Part shown: positions 6,469-14,531 of the stretch, piece by piece | Layout: every line of letters begins with the position of its first letter | Position numbering within the stretch: the first letter of the stretch is position 1 | Translations under genes and position numbers: made by a program | DNA from: Alphaproteobacteria bacterium | Lineage (GTDB): Bacteria; Pseudomonadota; Alphaproteobacteria; Rhizobiales; Beijerinckiaceae | Reading direction: 5' to 3' | Length of the DNA: 34,354 bases | NCBI GenBank assembly: GCA_021325385.1 | Contig: JAJPHH010000131.1 | Span: 1 to 34,354 of the forward strand | The notes under the pieces: model-generated | Database searches by the model: none | Seen by the model: only the letters and a program-made list of their open reading frames with translations | Told to the model about the DNA's origin: nothing

Positions 6469-7773
6469 ATGTTCATTTCGAGCAACGCCGCCCGTCCGTT
6501 TCAGCCTTTCGCCAACGGCGTCGCGACGGTCCCGGCCGACGCCGTCGCCGGTCTTGGCGACGATCGCGACCAGGAGCGCGCGATCGCCGGACTCGCCGCC
6601 TGGATCGCCGAAGCTGGGCTGGTCGGATGGAGCGAAACCGCCTTGGTCGAGGGTTTTTGCGAACGCGCCGTGGCGCTCGGCCTGCCGCTCGCCCGCGCGG
6701 TTTTGCTGATGGACACGCTTCATCCGGTTTACGAAGGGCGCGCCTTTCATTGGGCCCGCGGCGAGGGCGAGACGAAGCTCACCGAATATGGATCGAGCGC
6801 CGACGGCGAGGCGGCGGCGCATTGGGAGGCGAGCCCGTTCTATCGGCTGCTGACCAGCGGCGAGAAGCTTCTGCGCCGGCGCGTCAATGCGGAGAGCGAA
6901 GCCGAATTTCCCAAACTCAAGGACGCGCGCGCCGCCGGGATCACGGATTACGTCGCGATCGTCAACCCTTTTGCCGGCGACGGCGTGATCGGCGAGATGG
7001 ATTGCTTCTATTCGTCGTGGATGACCGATCGCCCGAGCGGCTTCGACGACGAGGAGGTCGCGCTCCTTTCCCGCCTCGCGCCATTCCTGGGCCTGGCGAT
7101 CAAGTCGGCGTCGCTCGGCCGCATCGCCCGCACATTGGTCGAGACCTATCTCGGCCGCGACGCGGGCAGGCGGGTGCTGAGCGGCCGCATCGCGCGCGGC
7201 GTCGCCGACCGGATCGAGACGGCGTTGTGGTTCTCCGATTTGCGCAATTTCACCCGCATCTCGGACGCTTCGCCGCCCGAATTGGTGATCCCGCTGCTCA
7301 ATGATTACGCCGATGCGATCGTCTCGGCCATTCACGACAATGGCGGCGACGTCCTGAAGCTGATCGGCGACGGCGTGCTGGCGATTTTCCCGGCGCAAGA
7401 GCGCCATGACGCCTGCGCCGCCGCCTTGCGCGCGGCGCGGCAGGCGCAAGACGCGACAAGGGCGCTGAGCGCGGCGCGCGGCAAGCAGGGATTGCCGGCG
7501 ACCGACATGTATCTCGGCCTGCATTTCGGCGAAGTCTATTACGGCAATATCGGCAGCCGCGAGCGGCTCGATTTCACCGTGATCGGGCCGGCCGTCAACG
7601 AGGTCAACCGGATCGCGGCGATGTGCCGGTCCGTCGAGCAACCTGTTCTCGTATCGGCCGCGTTTGCGGCGTCGGCGGCGCTCGAGCCCAGTCCGTTCGT
7701 CTCGGTTGGGCGCTACGCTTTGCGCGGGGTGCTGAAGCCGCAGGAACTGTTCACGCTGGACGAGCGGCGATAG
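6469..7773 (+). CDS. Class III adenylate/guanylate cyclase with N-terminal GAF-like region
   Basis: The 434-residue protein has a C-terminal class III cyclase domain (about residues 245-420) that makes cyclic nucleotide from NTP. Metal-binding aspartates D257 (FSDLRNFT) and D301 (KLIGDGVLAIF) are present, as are D368 at the purine-specificity position and the transition-state pair N377/R381 (NEVNRI). The enzyme should be active, and the lysine/aspartate combination points to ATP. The first 220 residues form a soluble alpha/beta region resembling the sensor part of rhizobial cyclases; there are no membrane segments. ATG 6469 is preceded by ACGAGG at a good distance. A promoter with an internal dyad lies about 190 bases upstream. 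Its ligand and downstream effector are unknown. Confidence 0.9.
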   Translation: MFISSNAARPFQPFANGVATVPADAVAGLGDDRDQERAIAGLAAWIAEAGLVGWSETALVEGFCERAVALGLPLARAVLLMDTLHPVYEGRAFHWARGEGETKLTEYGSSADGEAAAHWEASPFYRLLTSGEKLLRRRVNAESEAEFPKLKDARAAGITDYVAIVNPFAGDGVIGEMDCFYSSWMTDRPSGFDDEEVALLSRLAPFLGLAIKSASLGRIARTLVETYLGRDAGRRVLSGRIARGVADRIETALWFSDLRNFTRISDASPPELVIPLLNDYADAIVSAIHDNGGDVLKLIGDGVLAIFPAQERHDACAAALRAARQAQDATRALSAARGKQGLPATDMYLGLHFGEVYYGNIGSRERLDFTVIGPAVNEVNRIAAMCRSVEQPVLVSAAFAASAALEPSPFVSVGRYALRGVLKPQELFTLDERR

Positions 7774-7879
7774 CCGCCTCGCGCAAGCCCTGGCCGATGG
7801 CGCCGCGTCGAGGGGCGCGCCGCCCAATTTCGACAGCAGGGACAAACGACGTACCTTCCCGCCGGATCGAGCGGGCGTG

Positions 7880-8518
7880 TCAATGCGTGAAGCGGTCGGG
7901 CGGCGAGCGCCAATCCCGCGGCGGCGCGTCTTCCGGCGTGGACGAAGGCGGCGAGGGGTTCGGACGGAAGGCGGCCGGGGCCGTCGAGCGCGCGACCAGT
8001 GCGCCAGCGCCTCGGCCGCCCCAAGCCCGCAAACGTTCCCGTACAGAGCGCCGGAAGGCGCGCCATTCGCGCTTCACGGCTTCTTTGTACGGGCTGATCA
8101 GCCGATCGGCGAAATGGTGGAACGCCAGCACCTTTTCATAGGTCCAGGCGAACCAGCGCAGCGTCAACAGCCTTTCGCGGGTGAGGTCGAAGATGACGGC
8201 GAGAAGGGCGACGCCGAACGTCTCCAAGAGGATCAGACTGACGAGACCGGACAGGAAATGGCCGGTCGCCATCAGCCAGAGCAGCACGCCCTTGAGCGGC
8301 TCCACGATCAAAAAGGGAACGCCGTAAATGATGACGACGAGGGCGATCGGCAGCCGGTCGATCGCCGCGACGATGCGCGCCCTCAGCGCGAGCCAAGGCA
8401 CGAGCCCGAGAAGCCATCGCCCCGCGGCGATGAAGGCGTCCCAGACCCAGGCCACAGCCAAAAACAGCGCCGCCACCGCCACCATGGCGGGCCGCGGGCG
8501 CTTCCGCTCTTCCGTCAT
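7880..8518 (-). CDS. Hypothetical membrane protein
   Basis: The product is 212 residues. It has a short basic N-terminus, then about four hydrophobic segments: one near residues 10-30 (PAMVAVAALFLAVAWVW), one over 50-75 (IALVVIIYGVPFLIVEPL), and a pair over 80-115 (GVLLWLMATGHFLSGLVSLI, LLETFGVALLAVIFD). An amphipathic basic stretch follows (RLISPYKEAVKREWRAFRRS), and the tail is proline-rich and disordered. ATG 8518 is chosen because AGGGGAA lies 8 bases upstream; the frame is open further upstream, but that part lacks features. The family is not recognised. It is convergent with the cyclase, about 105 bp apart, so a shared role is not implied. Confidence 0.75.
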   Translation of the reverse strand: MTEERKRPRPAMVAVAALFLAVAWVWDAFIAAGRWLLGLVPWLALRARIVAAIDRLPIALVVIIYGVPFLIVEPLKGVLLWLMATGHFLSGLVSLILLETFGVALLAVIFDLTRERLLTLRWFAWTYEKVLAFHHFADRLISPYKEAVKREWRAFRRSVRERLRAWGGRGAGALVARSTAPAAFRPNPSPPSSTPEDAPPRDWRSPPDRFTH

Positions 8519-8769
8519 CTTTCCCCTGCGACTTTCGCGAGAGGGGTCATAAAGCATTGCGACCACGCTGCCAATTGGGGCGCTCGCGCGGCGCCGTCGC
8601 CGCTCCGCCGGGAAACCGAGGCCGCGCGCTTGCAAGGCGATATCAACAAGCCGATCAAGCGGCTGTTCCGCCAGTTCGCTGGCGCACAACCTTAACCAAA
8701 GCGTCATCGTCCCGACATTGCCCAAGGATAACCCAGACTCGGCCTTATTGACGTGAAGAGGGGTTCGGG

Positions 8770-10938
8770 ATGTCTCTGGCGCATTTCTTCAAACGTTCGA
8801 CTGCATTGCTCGGGACGCTCGCGCTCCTGTCGAACGCCGCCGCGGCGCTCGCGCAAGAAGACTGGCCGCGAGACGACGGTCGGCATCATGAACAGGGATG
8901 GGAGGACGGCGATGATCATGAAGGGCCCTCGCTCAGAGAGAAGATCGAGCTTCTGCGCCGCAAGGTGAAATACGTGTTCGTCATCTTCCACGAGAACGAA
9001 TCGTTCGACCACTTCTTCGGCTCCTATCCCGGCGCCAACGGCCTGTTCAGCGCGCCGCGCGGCGCAAAGCCGGCCAACGCGACGCCGAGTTTCGAGCAGA
9101 AATACCTCGACACGTCGCTCAACCCCGTGACGATCTCGCCGTTCTTGATCCCCCAGGCGGTCAAGACGGCTGGCGGGCAGATCGCGCCGATCTATCCGGC
9201 CGACGAGATTTCGGTCGACCACAGCCACCAGGGCATGGCGAACAGCCTGCATATCGATCCGACGACAGGCGAGGCGGCGAACGACCGCTACGCCATGGAC
9301 CAAGAGGGTCTGACGACCGACGCAAGCAGCAATATCGTCACCAAAGCGGGCGCGGCGCCGACCGCGATCACCCTTGCGCAAAAGCAGAAAGCCGAAATCG
9401 ATGTCAGCCATATCGATTGCGACACGATCCCCTTCATGTGGCGTTGGGCGAAGAATTTCGTGTTGTTCGACAATTTCCGGCAGACGATCGTCGGCCCTTC
9501 GACGCCGAATGCGATCGCGCTGATCGCCGGCCAGTCCGGTCAGACGCAATGGGCGCTCCATAACAACGAAGCGCCGACGGTAAGCTACGCCAACCCGGCC
9601 TTCCCGAATCCGCTCGGCGCCAGCTACGCCTCGAGCGCGCCGCCGGCCCCTGGCGACGCCAACGCCTTCGTGCCGATCGTCAGCGATCCGGGCCCGTTCC
9701 CGGGCTCGAATCTCGACGCCAGCGCGGTGCGGCCGCCATGGAACGTCAATGACGAGAATCCGGCCAATCCGGCCCTGAACCTGACTTTCGCCAGCCAGCC
9801 GCTCTCGTTCATGGGCAAGAACATCTATTCCGTCATCGCGACGGACCCCAATCCGAGCGCGGATCTGTTGGACGTCCAGCAAGACATCAAAACCATCGCC
9901 TCCGACGATCCGGCGGTCAATTGGGGCTGGTATCAGCAAGGCTTCAACGCCAATGACGCGGCTGATCCTTACCAGTCGCCCAATTCGGGCGTGAACAGCG
10001 GCTACGTGCTGCATCACAACGGCCCGCAATATTTCGGCTATCTCGCCGACAATCCGCAAGTGCTGCACAACAACCTGCACGGCGTAAAGGACTTCCTCGA
10101 CGCCGTCGACGGCCGCATGCTGCCGGCCAATGGCGGCGTGTTCTATCTGCGCGGCGGCTACGACAACAATGACGGGCTCACGCCGGTCGATCCGACGCCC
10201 GCCATTCAGCACGCCTTTATGGGCAACGACGATCATCCGGCCTATTCGGATCAGCAGATCTCGGAGGCCTTCGCCGCCAAGGCGATCAACGCCATCGCCA
10301 ACAGTCCGTACTGGTCGCAAAGCGCGATCATCATCACCTATGACGAGACCGACGGGTTCTACGATCACGTCTCGCCCGAGCGGCGCAGCACGTTCGTCGA
10401 CGGCTCTCAGCTTGCGGCCGGTCCGCGCATTCCGACCATCCTGATCTCGCCTTACGCGAAGTCCGGCAAGATTTCGCATCGCTATAGCGAGCACGGCTCG
10501 GTGATCAAATTCGTCAACGAACTGTTCGGCCTTGTGCCGCTCGCCTCGCTGCCTGACGAGGCGTGGGGGCGCCAAATGGGCCTGGCGAGGCTCGGCCAGC
10601 CGAATCTCGGCCCTTCGGATGATCCGGACAATGATGTCGGCGACCTCACCGAAGCGTTCGACTACGACATCTTGCGGGGAGAAGAAGCGCCGATCCCGGC
10701 GACGCGCGCGACGTTCCCGGACAACGTGGTGAAGACGCTGCCTCACCTGGCGACGCCGAACTATTCGCCCAACGGCTACACCAATGGCGCATGCGCGGCG
10801 ATCGGCATTCTGCCGACCGACTTTCCGTCGAAGGAGGCCTACCAAAAGGGCGAGCCGATCGATCCGTATCCGGGCGACGTCAATCCGCGTCCGACGCAAT
10901 CGCCCGGCGTCCCCACGTCGGGGACCTGGACGCCCTGA
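8770..10938 (+). CDS. Exported phosphoesterase of the phospholipase C/acid phosphatase (AcpA) superfamily
   Basis: The 722-residue protein begins with a Sec signal peptide (to about residue 28, AAAALAQ) and has the phosphoesterase-family layout. The metal site HENESFDHFFG lies at 74-84, the nucleophile motif GPSTPN at 242-247 (T245 the likely nucleophile), the second metal motif TYDETDGFYDH at 523-533, and a late EHGSVIKFVNELFGL. The family hydrolyses phosphomonoesters or phospholipid head groups in the periplasm or outside the cell. The C-terminal domains of haemolytic PlcH-type enzymes are not seen, so an acid-phosphatase-like role is more likely. An Asp/Glu/His-rich linker follows the signal peptide. 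The start has GAAGAGGGG upstream, and a strong terminator follows the stop. A phosphate-scavenging role is inferred. Confidence 0.88.
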   Translation: MSLAHFFKRSTALLGTLALLSNAAAALAQEDWPRDDGRHHEQGWEDGDDHEGPSLREKIELLRRKVKYVFVIFHENESFDHFFGSYPGANGLFSAPRGAKPANATPSFEQKYLDTSLNPVTISPFLIPQAVKTAGGQIAPIYPADEISVDHSHQGMANSLHIDPTTGEAANDRYAMDQEGLTTDASSNIVTKAGAAPTAITLAQKQKAEIDVSHIDCDTIPFMWRWAKNFVLFDNFRQTIVGPSTPNAIALIAGQSGQTQWALHNNEAPTVSYANPAFPNPLGASYASSAPPAPGDANAFVPIVSDPGPFPGSNLDASAVRPPWNVNDENPANPALNLTFASQPLSFMGKNIYSVIATDPNPSADLLDVQQDIKTIASDDPAVNWGWYQQGFNANDAADPYQSPNSGVNSGYVLHHNGPQYFGYLADNPQVLHNNLHGVKDFLDAVDGRMLPANGGVFYLRGGYDNNDGLTPVDPTPAIQHAFMGNDDHPAYSDQQISEAFAAKAINAIANSPYWSQSAIIITYDETDGFYDHVSPERRSTFVDGSQLAAGPRIPTILISPYAKSGKISHRYSEHGSVIKFVNELFGLVPLASLPDEAWGRQMGLARLGQPNLGPSDDPDNDVGDLTEAFDYDILRGEEAPIPATRATFPDNVVKTLPHLATPNYSPNGYTNGACAAIGILPTDFPSKEAYQKGEPIDPYPGDVNPRPTQSPGVPTSGTWTP

Positions 10939-10967
10939 TCTCGGCTCGGCTTTCAGACGCTTGCGAC

Positions 10968-11005
10968 GGGATGGAGGCCTCGACCTCCATCCCCTTTTGT
11001 TTTTC
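10968..11005 (+). terminator. Intrinsic terminator of the phosphoesterase gene
   Basis: A perfect 10-bp stem (10968-10977 with 10984-10993, loop CCTCGA) is followed by CTTTTGTTTTT. It lies 30 bases after the phosphoesterase stop and only about 20 bases before the next start codon, so the downstream gene probably needs its own promoter or depends on read-through. Confidence 0.85.
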
Positions 11006-11024
11006 GGTTCGATTGAGCTTGTCG

Positions 11025-12035
11025 ATGCTTCGCGTAATCCTGGGCTTCTTGACTGTCGGTTTGGCCGCGCTCGCGAACGCCACGCAGGCGCAAACTTTGG
11101 AGGCGATCCGCGCCGCGCATCGGATGGAATGCGGCGTCGTCCTCGGCGCCGACGATTGGAATGGGGAGGACGTCCATGGCGATCTGTCGGCCCTAGGCGC
11201 TGAGATTTGCCGCGCGGTCGCCGTCGCCGTTCTCGGCGACGCGGGCGGCCTGACGATCCATGCCTTTCCAGCCGAACTGGAAGCGCTGAACGCGCTGAAA
11301 GCGGGCGCGATTCAGCTCGTGGTCGGAATCTCGCCCTCGGCGACGACGGCGACGCAGTTCGGCGTCGGCTTCGGACCGCCCGTCTTTTACGACTCGCAGC
11401 GCCTTCTGGTCTCCAAGCAGAGCGGCATAAAGGATGTCGCGGGCTTGCGCGACAAGCTCATATGCGCGCTCGACATGAGCCCGCCAGAGCGCGTTTTGCG
11501 CGACGAAATGACGGCGCGGGGCATCCCTTATGGGTTGATGGCTCATTCGGAACAGGGCGAGATGGACGCGGCCATCGCCGTTCGCCGATGCGACGCCGGC
11601 GCGGGCATGGAGTCCCGGCTCGCGCAGTCGCGAGCGAATTTTCACGCCTGGACCAACGATTTCGACTTTCTGCCGGAGCGGTTCGGGCTTGATCCGCTTG
11701 TCCCGGCTTATCGCTATGGCGATCAGAAATGGGGGCTGACCGTCGATTGGACGATCAACGCGCTGATCGAAGCCGAAGCGCTGGGCGTCACCCAGGGCAA
11801 TGTGGCGGCGGCGTCGGAACGGCGCGACATGCGGGCTGAGCTTTTGCTCGGCCACGATTTCGCGACTGCGCAAGCCTTGGGGCTGGCGCATGATTGGGCG
11901 GGGAAGGCGATCGCCGCGACAGGCAATTATGGCGAGATCTTTCAACGTACGACCGGAGGGCCGTACCATCTCGATCGCGGGCTCAATGCGCTTTGGACGC
12001 AGGGCGGGCTTATCCGGCCGCTGCCGATGAAGTGA
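11025..12035 (+). CDS. Orphan periplasmic binding protein, general L-amino-acid (AapJ)-like
   Basis: The 336-residue protein has a signal peptide (MLRVILGFLTVGLAALANATQAQ). Its mature part follows the order of AapJ-type solute-binding proteins: an early Cys (MECGVVLG), the AEICRAVAVAVLGDAG helix, an ALNALKAGAIQLVVG strand-helix, FGPPVFYDSQRLLV, a middle Cys (KLICALD), and LDPLVPAYRYGDQKW...TINALIEAEALGVT. In AapJ these precede ABC permeases and an ATPase; none is present here, so the protein is an orphan that may serve a distant transporter or act as a sensor. Several ligand-loop positions look diverged. ATG 11025 was chosen for the signal peptide; the ribosome binding site is weak and a terminator lies just upstream. 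Confidence 0.75.
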   Translation: MLRVILGFLTVGLAALANATQAQTLEAIRAAHRMECGVVLGADDWNGEDVHGDLSALGAEICRAVAVAVLGDAGGLTIHAFPAELEALNALKAGAIQLVVGISPSATTATQFGVGFGPPVFYDSQRLLVSKQSGIKDVAGLRDKLICALDMSPPERVLRDEMTARGIPYGLMAHSEQGEMDAAIAVRRCDAGAGMESRLAQSRANFHAWTNDFDFLPERFGLDPLVPAYRYGDQKWGLTVDWTINALIEAEALGVTQGNVAAASERRDMRAELLLGHDFATAQALGLAHDWAGKAIAATGNYGEIFQRTTGGPYHLDRGLNALWTQGGLIRPLPMK

Positions 12036-12150
12036 AGCGCGAACGAAGGCTCCTGCCTTCGTCCGCGGTTTCGTCGGCGCTGGAGACGACGCAACTCGGC
12101 GGCCTCACGGGCCTGACGTCGCTCTCGATGGGCCTGGGCAAGCCGAGCGC

Positions 12151-12270
12151 ATCCCCTCTCGCGAAGGGGGAGGGCCAGGACTGACGGCGCGCGGTAGACA
12201 ATACGGGTCCGCCAATTCCATGCGTTCGCGCCGTCACTCGCGACCCCTCTCCCTGCGGGCGAAGGCAGGC
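12151..12270. repeat. Inverted palindromic repeat pair at a convergent 3' junction
   Basis: TGACGGCGC (12182-12190) pairs with GCGCCGTCA (12228-12236). Each side carries a CCCTCTC-type hairpin arm (CCCCTCTCGCGAAGGGGGAGGG and its inverted counterpart near 12245-12265). The second arm encodes the C-terminal residues and stop of the WYL regulator gene. Confidence 0.65.
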
Positions 12271-12956
12271 TCCGCATCCATTCGCCATCCGGCGATCCAT
12301 TCCGCCCTCAGCCGGTCGCCGGCGCCGCGAAAGAAGTCGTCGACCGGCGCGCTTTTGCGCACCCGCTCCGTGCGGAAACTGCGCAAAGCCTGACGCAGCT
12401 CGCACCAGGCGACGATATTGGCATGCTCGGAATAATAGATCAGCGCCAGCGGCCAGATCGTCCGCCGCGTCTCGCGGCCGCGCTCGTCACGATAATCGAT
12501 CGAGAGCTTCTGCTCGTCGCGAATGGCGCGGCGGACCGCGCCAAGGTCGAGGTCCGGCGGCGGCGCGGCGCTCGTACCCCAGGCGTGGAGCGATCTGACG
12601 TCGAAGGCCCGGCGCAGCGGCGCCGGGATCGCGGCGGCGATTTTCTGGTTGACCCGCTTGGCCGCCTTCCTCAGTTCGATGTCGCCGGTCCGATCGAGCA
12701 GCGCCAAAGCCAAGACGACGGCCTCCGTCTCTTCGATCGAGAACATGAGCGGCGGCAGCTCGAAGCCGGGTCTCAGAATATAGCCGACGCCGCGGTCGCC
12801 GGCGATCGGCACGCGCATCGCCTGTAGCGCGGCGACGTCGCGATAGATCGAGCGCGGCGCGACTTCGAGCTTCTCGGCGATCGCGGCCGCGGTGACCGGC
12901 CGCTTGGCCAGCCGCAAGATTTGGATGATCTCGAATAGACGCGACGCCTTGCGCAT
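12234..12956 (-). CDS. YafY-type transcriptional regulator (HTH plus WYL domain)
   Basis: The product is 240 residues. An N-terminal HTH_11/DeoR-like winged helix (MRKASRLFEIIQILRLAKRP, then TAAAIAEKLEVAPRSIYRDV) is followed by a WYL effector domain. The WYL residues are altered to LSIDYRDERGRETRRTIWPLALIYY...NIVAWCELRQALRSFRTERV. Such proteins repress or activate divergent genes in response to small ligands or nucleic acid. The start is ATG 12956; a longer open frame upstream is on the antisense of lysE and is rejected. The gene is divergent from a LysE exporter with a perfect dyad in the gap, so it probably controls that gene and itself. The last residues (FARRERGRE) come from a palindromic repeat. 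Confidence 0.9.
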   Translation of the reverse strand: MRKASRLFEIIQILRLAKRPVTAAAIAEKLEVAPRSIYRDVAALQAMRVPIAGDRGVGYILRPGFELPPLMFSIEETEAVVLALALLDRTGDIELRKAAKRVNQKIAAAIPAPLRRAFDVRSLHAWGTSAAPPPDLDLGAVRRAIRDEQKLSIDYRDERGRETRRTIWPLALIYYSEHANIVAWCELRQALRSFRTERVRKSAPVDDFFRGAGDRLRAEWIAGWRMDAEPAFARRERGRE

Positions 12957-12985
12957 GATCCTCCCGGGCCGCCTCGTCCTCGTTG

Positions 12986-13009
12986 CAACTGACAGGAGGC
13001 TGTCAGTTG
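12986..13009. promoter_or_regulatory. Operator-like dyad between yafY-type regulator and lysE
   Basis: CAACTGACAG (12986-12995) and CTGTCAGTTG (13000-13009) are perfect 10-bp inverted arms separated by GAGG. It is the only strong dyad in the 102-bp divergent intergenic region. The position and symmetry fit a dimeric HTH regulator binding site. Confidence 0.75.
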
Positions 13010-13058
13010 GCTTCGTGTACAGCCCCCGCCGTCGGTTTGAAAGGCGGACGGCGAAGCA

Positions 13059-13700
13059 ATGTCCTATACGGCAAATCTCTGGCTCTTCCTCCTGCTCTTG
13101 TTCGGCGTGATTGTCGTGCCGGGCATGGACATGATGTTCGTTCTCGCCAACGCCTTGACCGGCGGGCGGCGGGCCGGCCTGGCGGCGACCGGCGGCGTCA
13201 TGCTGGGCGGCGCGGCGCATACCCTGTTCGGCGCGACCGGAATCGGCGCCTTGCTGAAATGGGCGCCGCAGCTTTATGGCGTGATGCTCTTCGCCGGCGC
13301 CGCCTATATGGCCTGGATCGGCGTCGCATTGGCGCGTAGCTCGATCGTCGTCGGCAAGGTCGCCGGCGCGGCCAGCCGATCCTCGTGGACGGCCTTCCGA
13401 CAGGGGGCGGCGACCTGCCTGCTCAACCCGAAAGCCTATCTCTTCGTCCTCTCCACGTACCCGCAATTCTTGAAGCCGCAATATGGCGCGGTCTGGCTGC
13501 AGGCGCTGGTGATGGGCGCGATGACGTTGCTGATGCAGTTCGCGATCTATGGCGGCTTGGCGCTCGCCGCCGGGCGCAGCCGCGATCTTCTTGTCCTCAA
13601 TCCGCGGGCGACCATCGTCGTCGGCCGGGCCGCGGGGGCTCTGCTCGTCGCGATCGCGGCCTTTACGGCCTGGCATGGCTGGGCGGGCCGGCCACCATAG
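13059..13700 (+). CDS. LysE/RhtB family exporter
   Basis: This 213-residue inner-membrane protein has about six hydrophobic segments and the LysE-family N-terminal pattern: FLLLLFGVIVVPGMDMMFVL corresponds to the usual PGP-dmlfVl motif, and GGRRAGLAATGGVMLGG to the conserved loop. Family members export amino acids or related metabolites. A central FRQGAATCLLNPKAYLFVLS segment matches the family NPKa-lFf motif. It is divergently transcribed from a YafY-type regulator, with an operator-like dyad in between. Exporters next to WYL/YafY regulators are usually induced by their substrate. The specific substrate cannot be read from the sequence. Confidence 0.9.
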   Translation: MSYTANLWLFLLLLFGVIVVPGMDMMFVLANALTGGRRAGLAATGGVMLGGAAHTLFGATGIGALLKWAPQLYGVMLFAGAAYMAWIGVALARSSIVVGKVAGAASRSSWTAFRQGAATCLLNPKAYLFVLSTYPQFLKPQYGAVWLQALVMGAMTLLMQFAIYGGLALAAGRSRDLLVLNPRATIVVGRAAGALLVAIAAFTAWHGWAGRPP

Positions 13701-13743
13701 GCGGATCGCGCCGCCGTGCGAAATCGCCGGCGGCGTCAGCGTG

Positions 13744-13881
13744 ATGACCGACGCGCGCGTGAAGGACTTTTTCGACGAAATGGCGAAAGCCGGCGTCGTC
13801 AAACCCGATCTCGATTACAAGACGGCCTATACGCTGCGTTTCGTCAACAAGGGCGTCGGCCTCGTTCTGCGGCCGAAATAG
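13744..13881 (+). pseudogene. Remnant of an ABC transporter substrate-binding protein (C-terminal 45 residues)
   Basis: The short frame starting MTDARVKDFFDEMAKAGVVK and ending in FVNKGVGLVLRPK matches, in my reading, the extreme C-terminus of NitT/TauT-type periplasmic binding proteins, which commonly end in VNKGVGLDLRPK. Nothing upstream continues the protein: lysE ends at 13700 and the preceding frame has no recognisable domain. It is best read as the tail left when the rest of the gene was deleted, with a chance ATG at 13744. A functional micro-protein cannot be excluded. Confidence 0.65.
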
Positions 13882-13890
13882 GCCGGCTCC

Positions 13891-14457
13891 TCACCGCAAT
13901 TCTAGCTCGTCGAGCCGTAGGGCGAAGGCGGCGGGCGCGAAGGCCGGGACCAGTCGCTCCGACGCGGCGAAATCCTGCGTCTCGCGATAGCCCTCGGGCG
14001 AGGGCGAACGGAAGACGCGGGTCGTGAGCTTGACGGCGTCGATCACCCAAAGCTCGCGCACGCCGAAGCCGGCATAGAGCTTGGCCTTGCGGCCCATATC
14101 GTAACGCAGAGACGAATCGGCGATTTCCACCACCAGGAGAACGCCGGGCGCCGATAGGGCTTTCAAGCCGTCTGCGCGGCGATAGATCACGACGTCCGGC
14201 TCCATATAGGTGTCCTCGGACAGACGGAACGTCGTCTCGGGCGCCAAGGCGCATTCCACGGGCCTCGCCCGATACCAGCGATCGAGCAGGGCGACTTTGA
14301 GAACTTCGTGCTGGTTCCCTTTCGGCGACATCGGAACCAGCTCCCCATGGATCAATTCGACCCGCTCGTCCTCATCCATGAGGCCGTCCGCGACCATCGC
14401 CTCGACCTCGGCGACGGTGAAGCGGCGTTGCGGCGATTGTCTCCATGCGTGCGCCAT
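13891..14457 (-). CDS. Uma2 family (PD-(D/E)XK) protein, copy A
   Basis: This 188-residue Uma2-fold protein belongs to the restriction-endonuclease-like superfamily. The order is RFTVAEVEAMVADGLMDEDE, VELIHGELVPMSPKG, a putative catalytic Asp in YMEPDVVIYRR, then LLVVEIADSSLRYD, and the catalytic-core Lys in GRKAKLYAGFGVRELWVID. Uma2 proteins are very numerous in cyanobacteria and some other bacteria; their physiological role is unknown and nuclease function is inferred from the fold. All the D-E-K positions are retained. It lies 74 bp downstream of a second copy in the same orientation. The two share a nearly identical 3' part, which suggests recent gene conversion. Confidence 0.88.
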   Translation of the reverse strand: MAHAWRQSPQRRFTVAEVEAMVADGLMDEDERVELIHGELVPMSPKGNQHEVLKVALLDRWYRARPVECALAPETTFRLSEDTYMEPDVVIYRRADGLKALSAPGVLLVVEIADSSLRYDMGRKAKLYAGFGVRELWVIDAVKLTTRVFRSPSPEGYRETQDFAASERLVPAFAPAAFALRLDELELR

Positions 14458-14531
14458 CGATCGGTCCTCGAAGGTTCAAGCGCGCGGCGATGGTGAGAAG
14501 CGTATCACAGGACCGACCTGGCGGCGAGGCG

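Noticed and set aside
8704-10899. 731-codon minus-strand open frame opposite the phosphoesterase gene
   Set aside because: It mirrors the codon periodicity of the plus-strand gene, which has clear catalytic motifs; the antisense has none.
14458-14531. Possible small gene or attachment site between the Uma2 copies
   Set aside because: Only 74 bases without a conserved repeat or reading frame; it is explained by simple tandem duplication.
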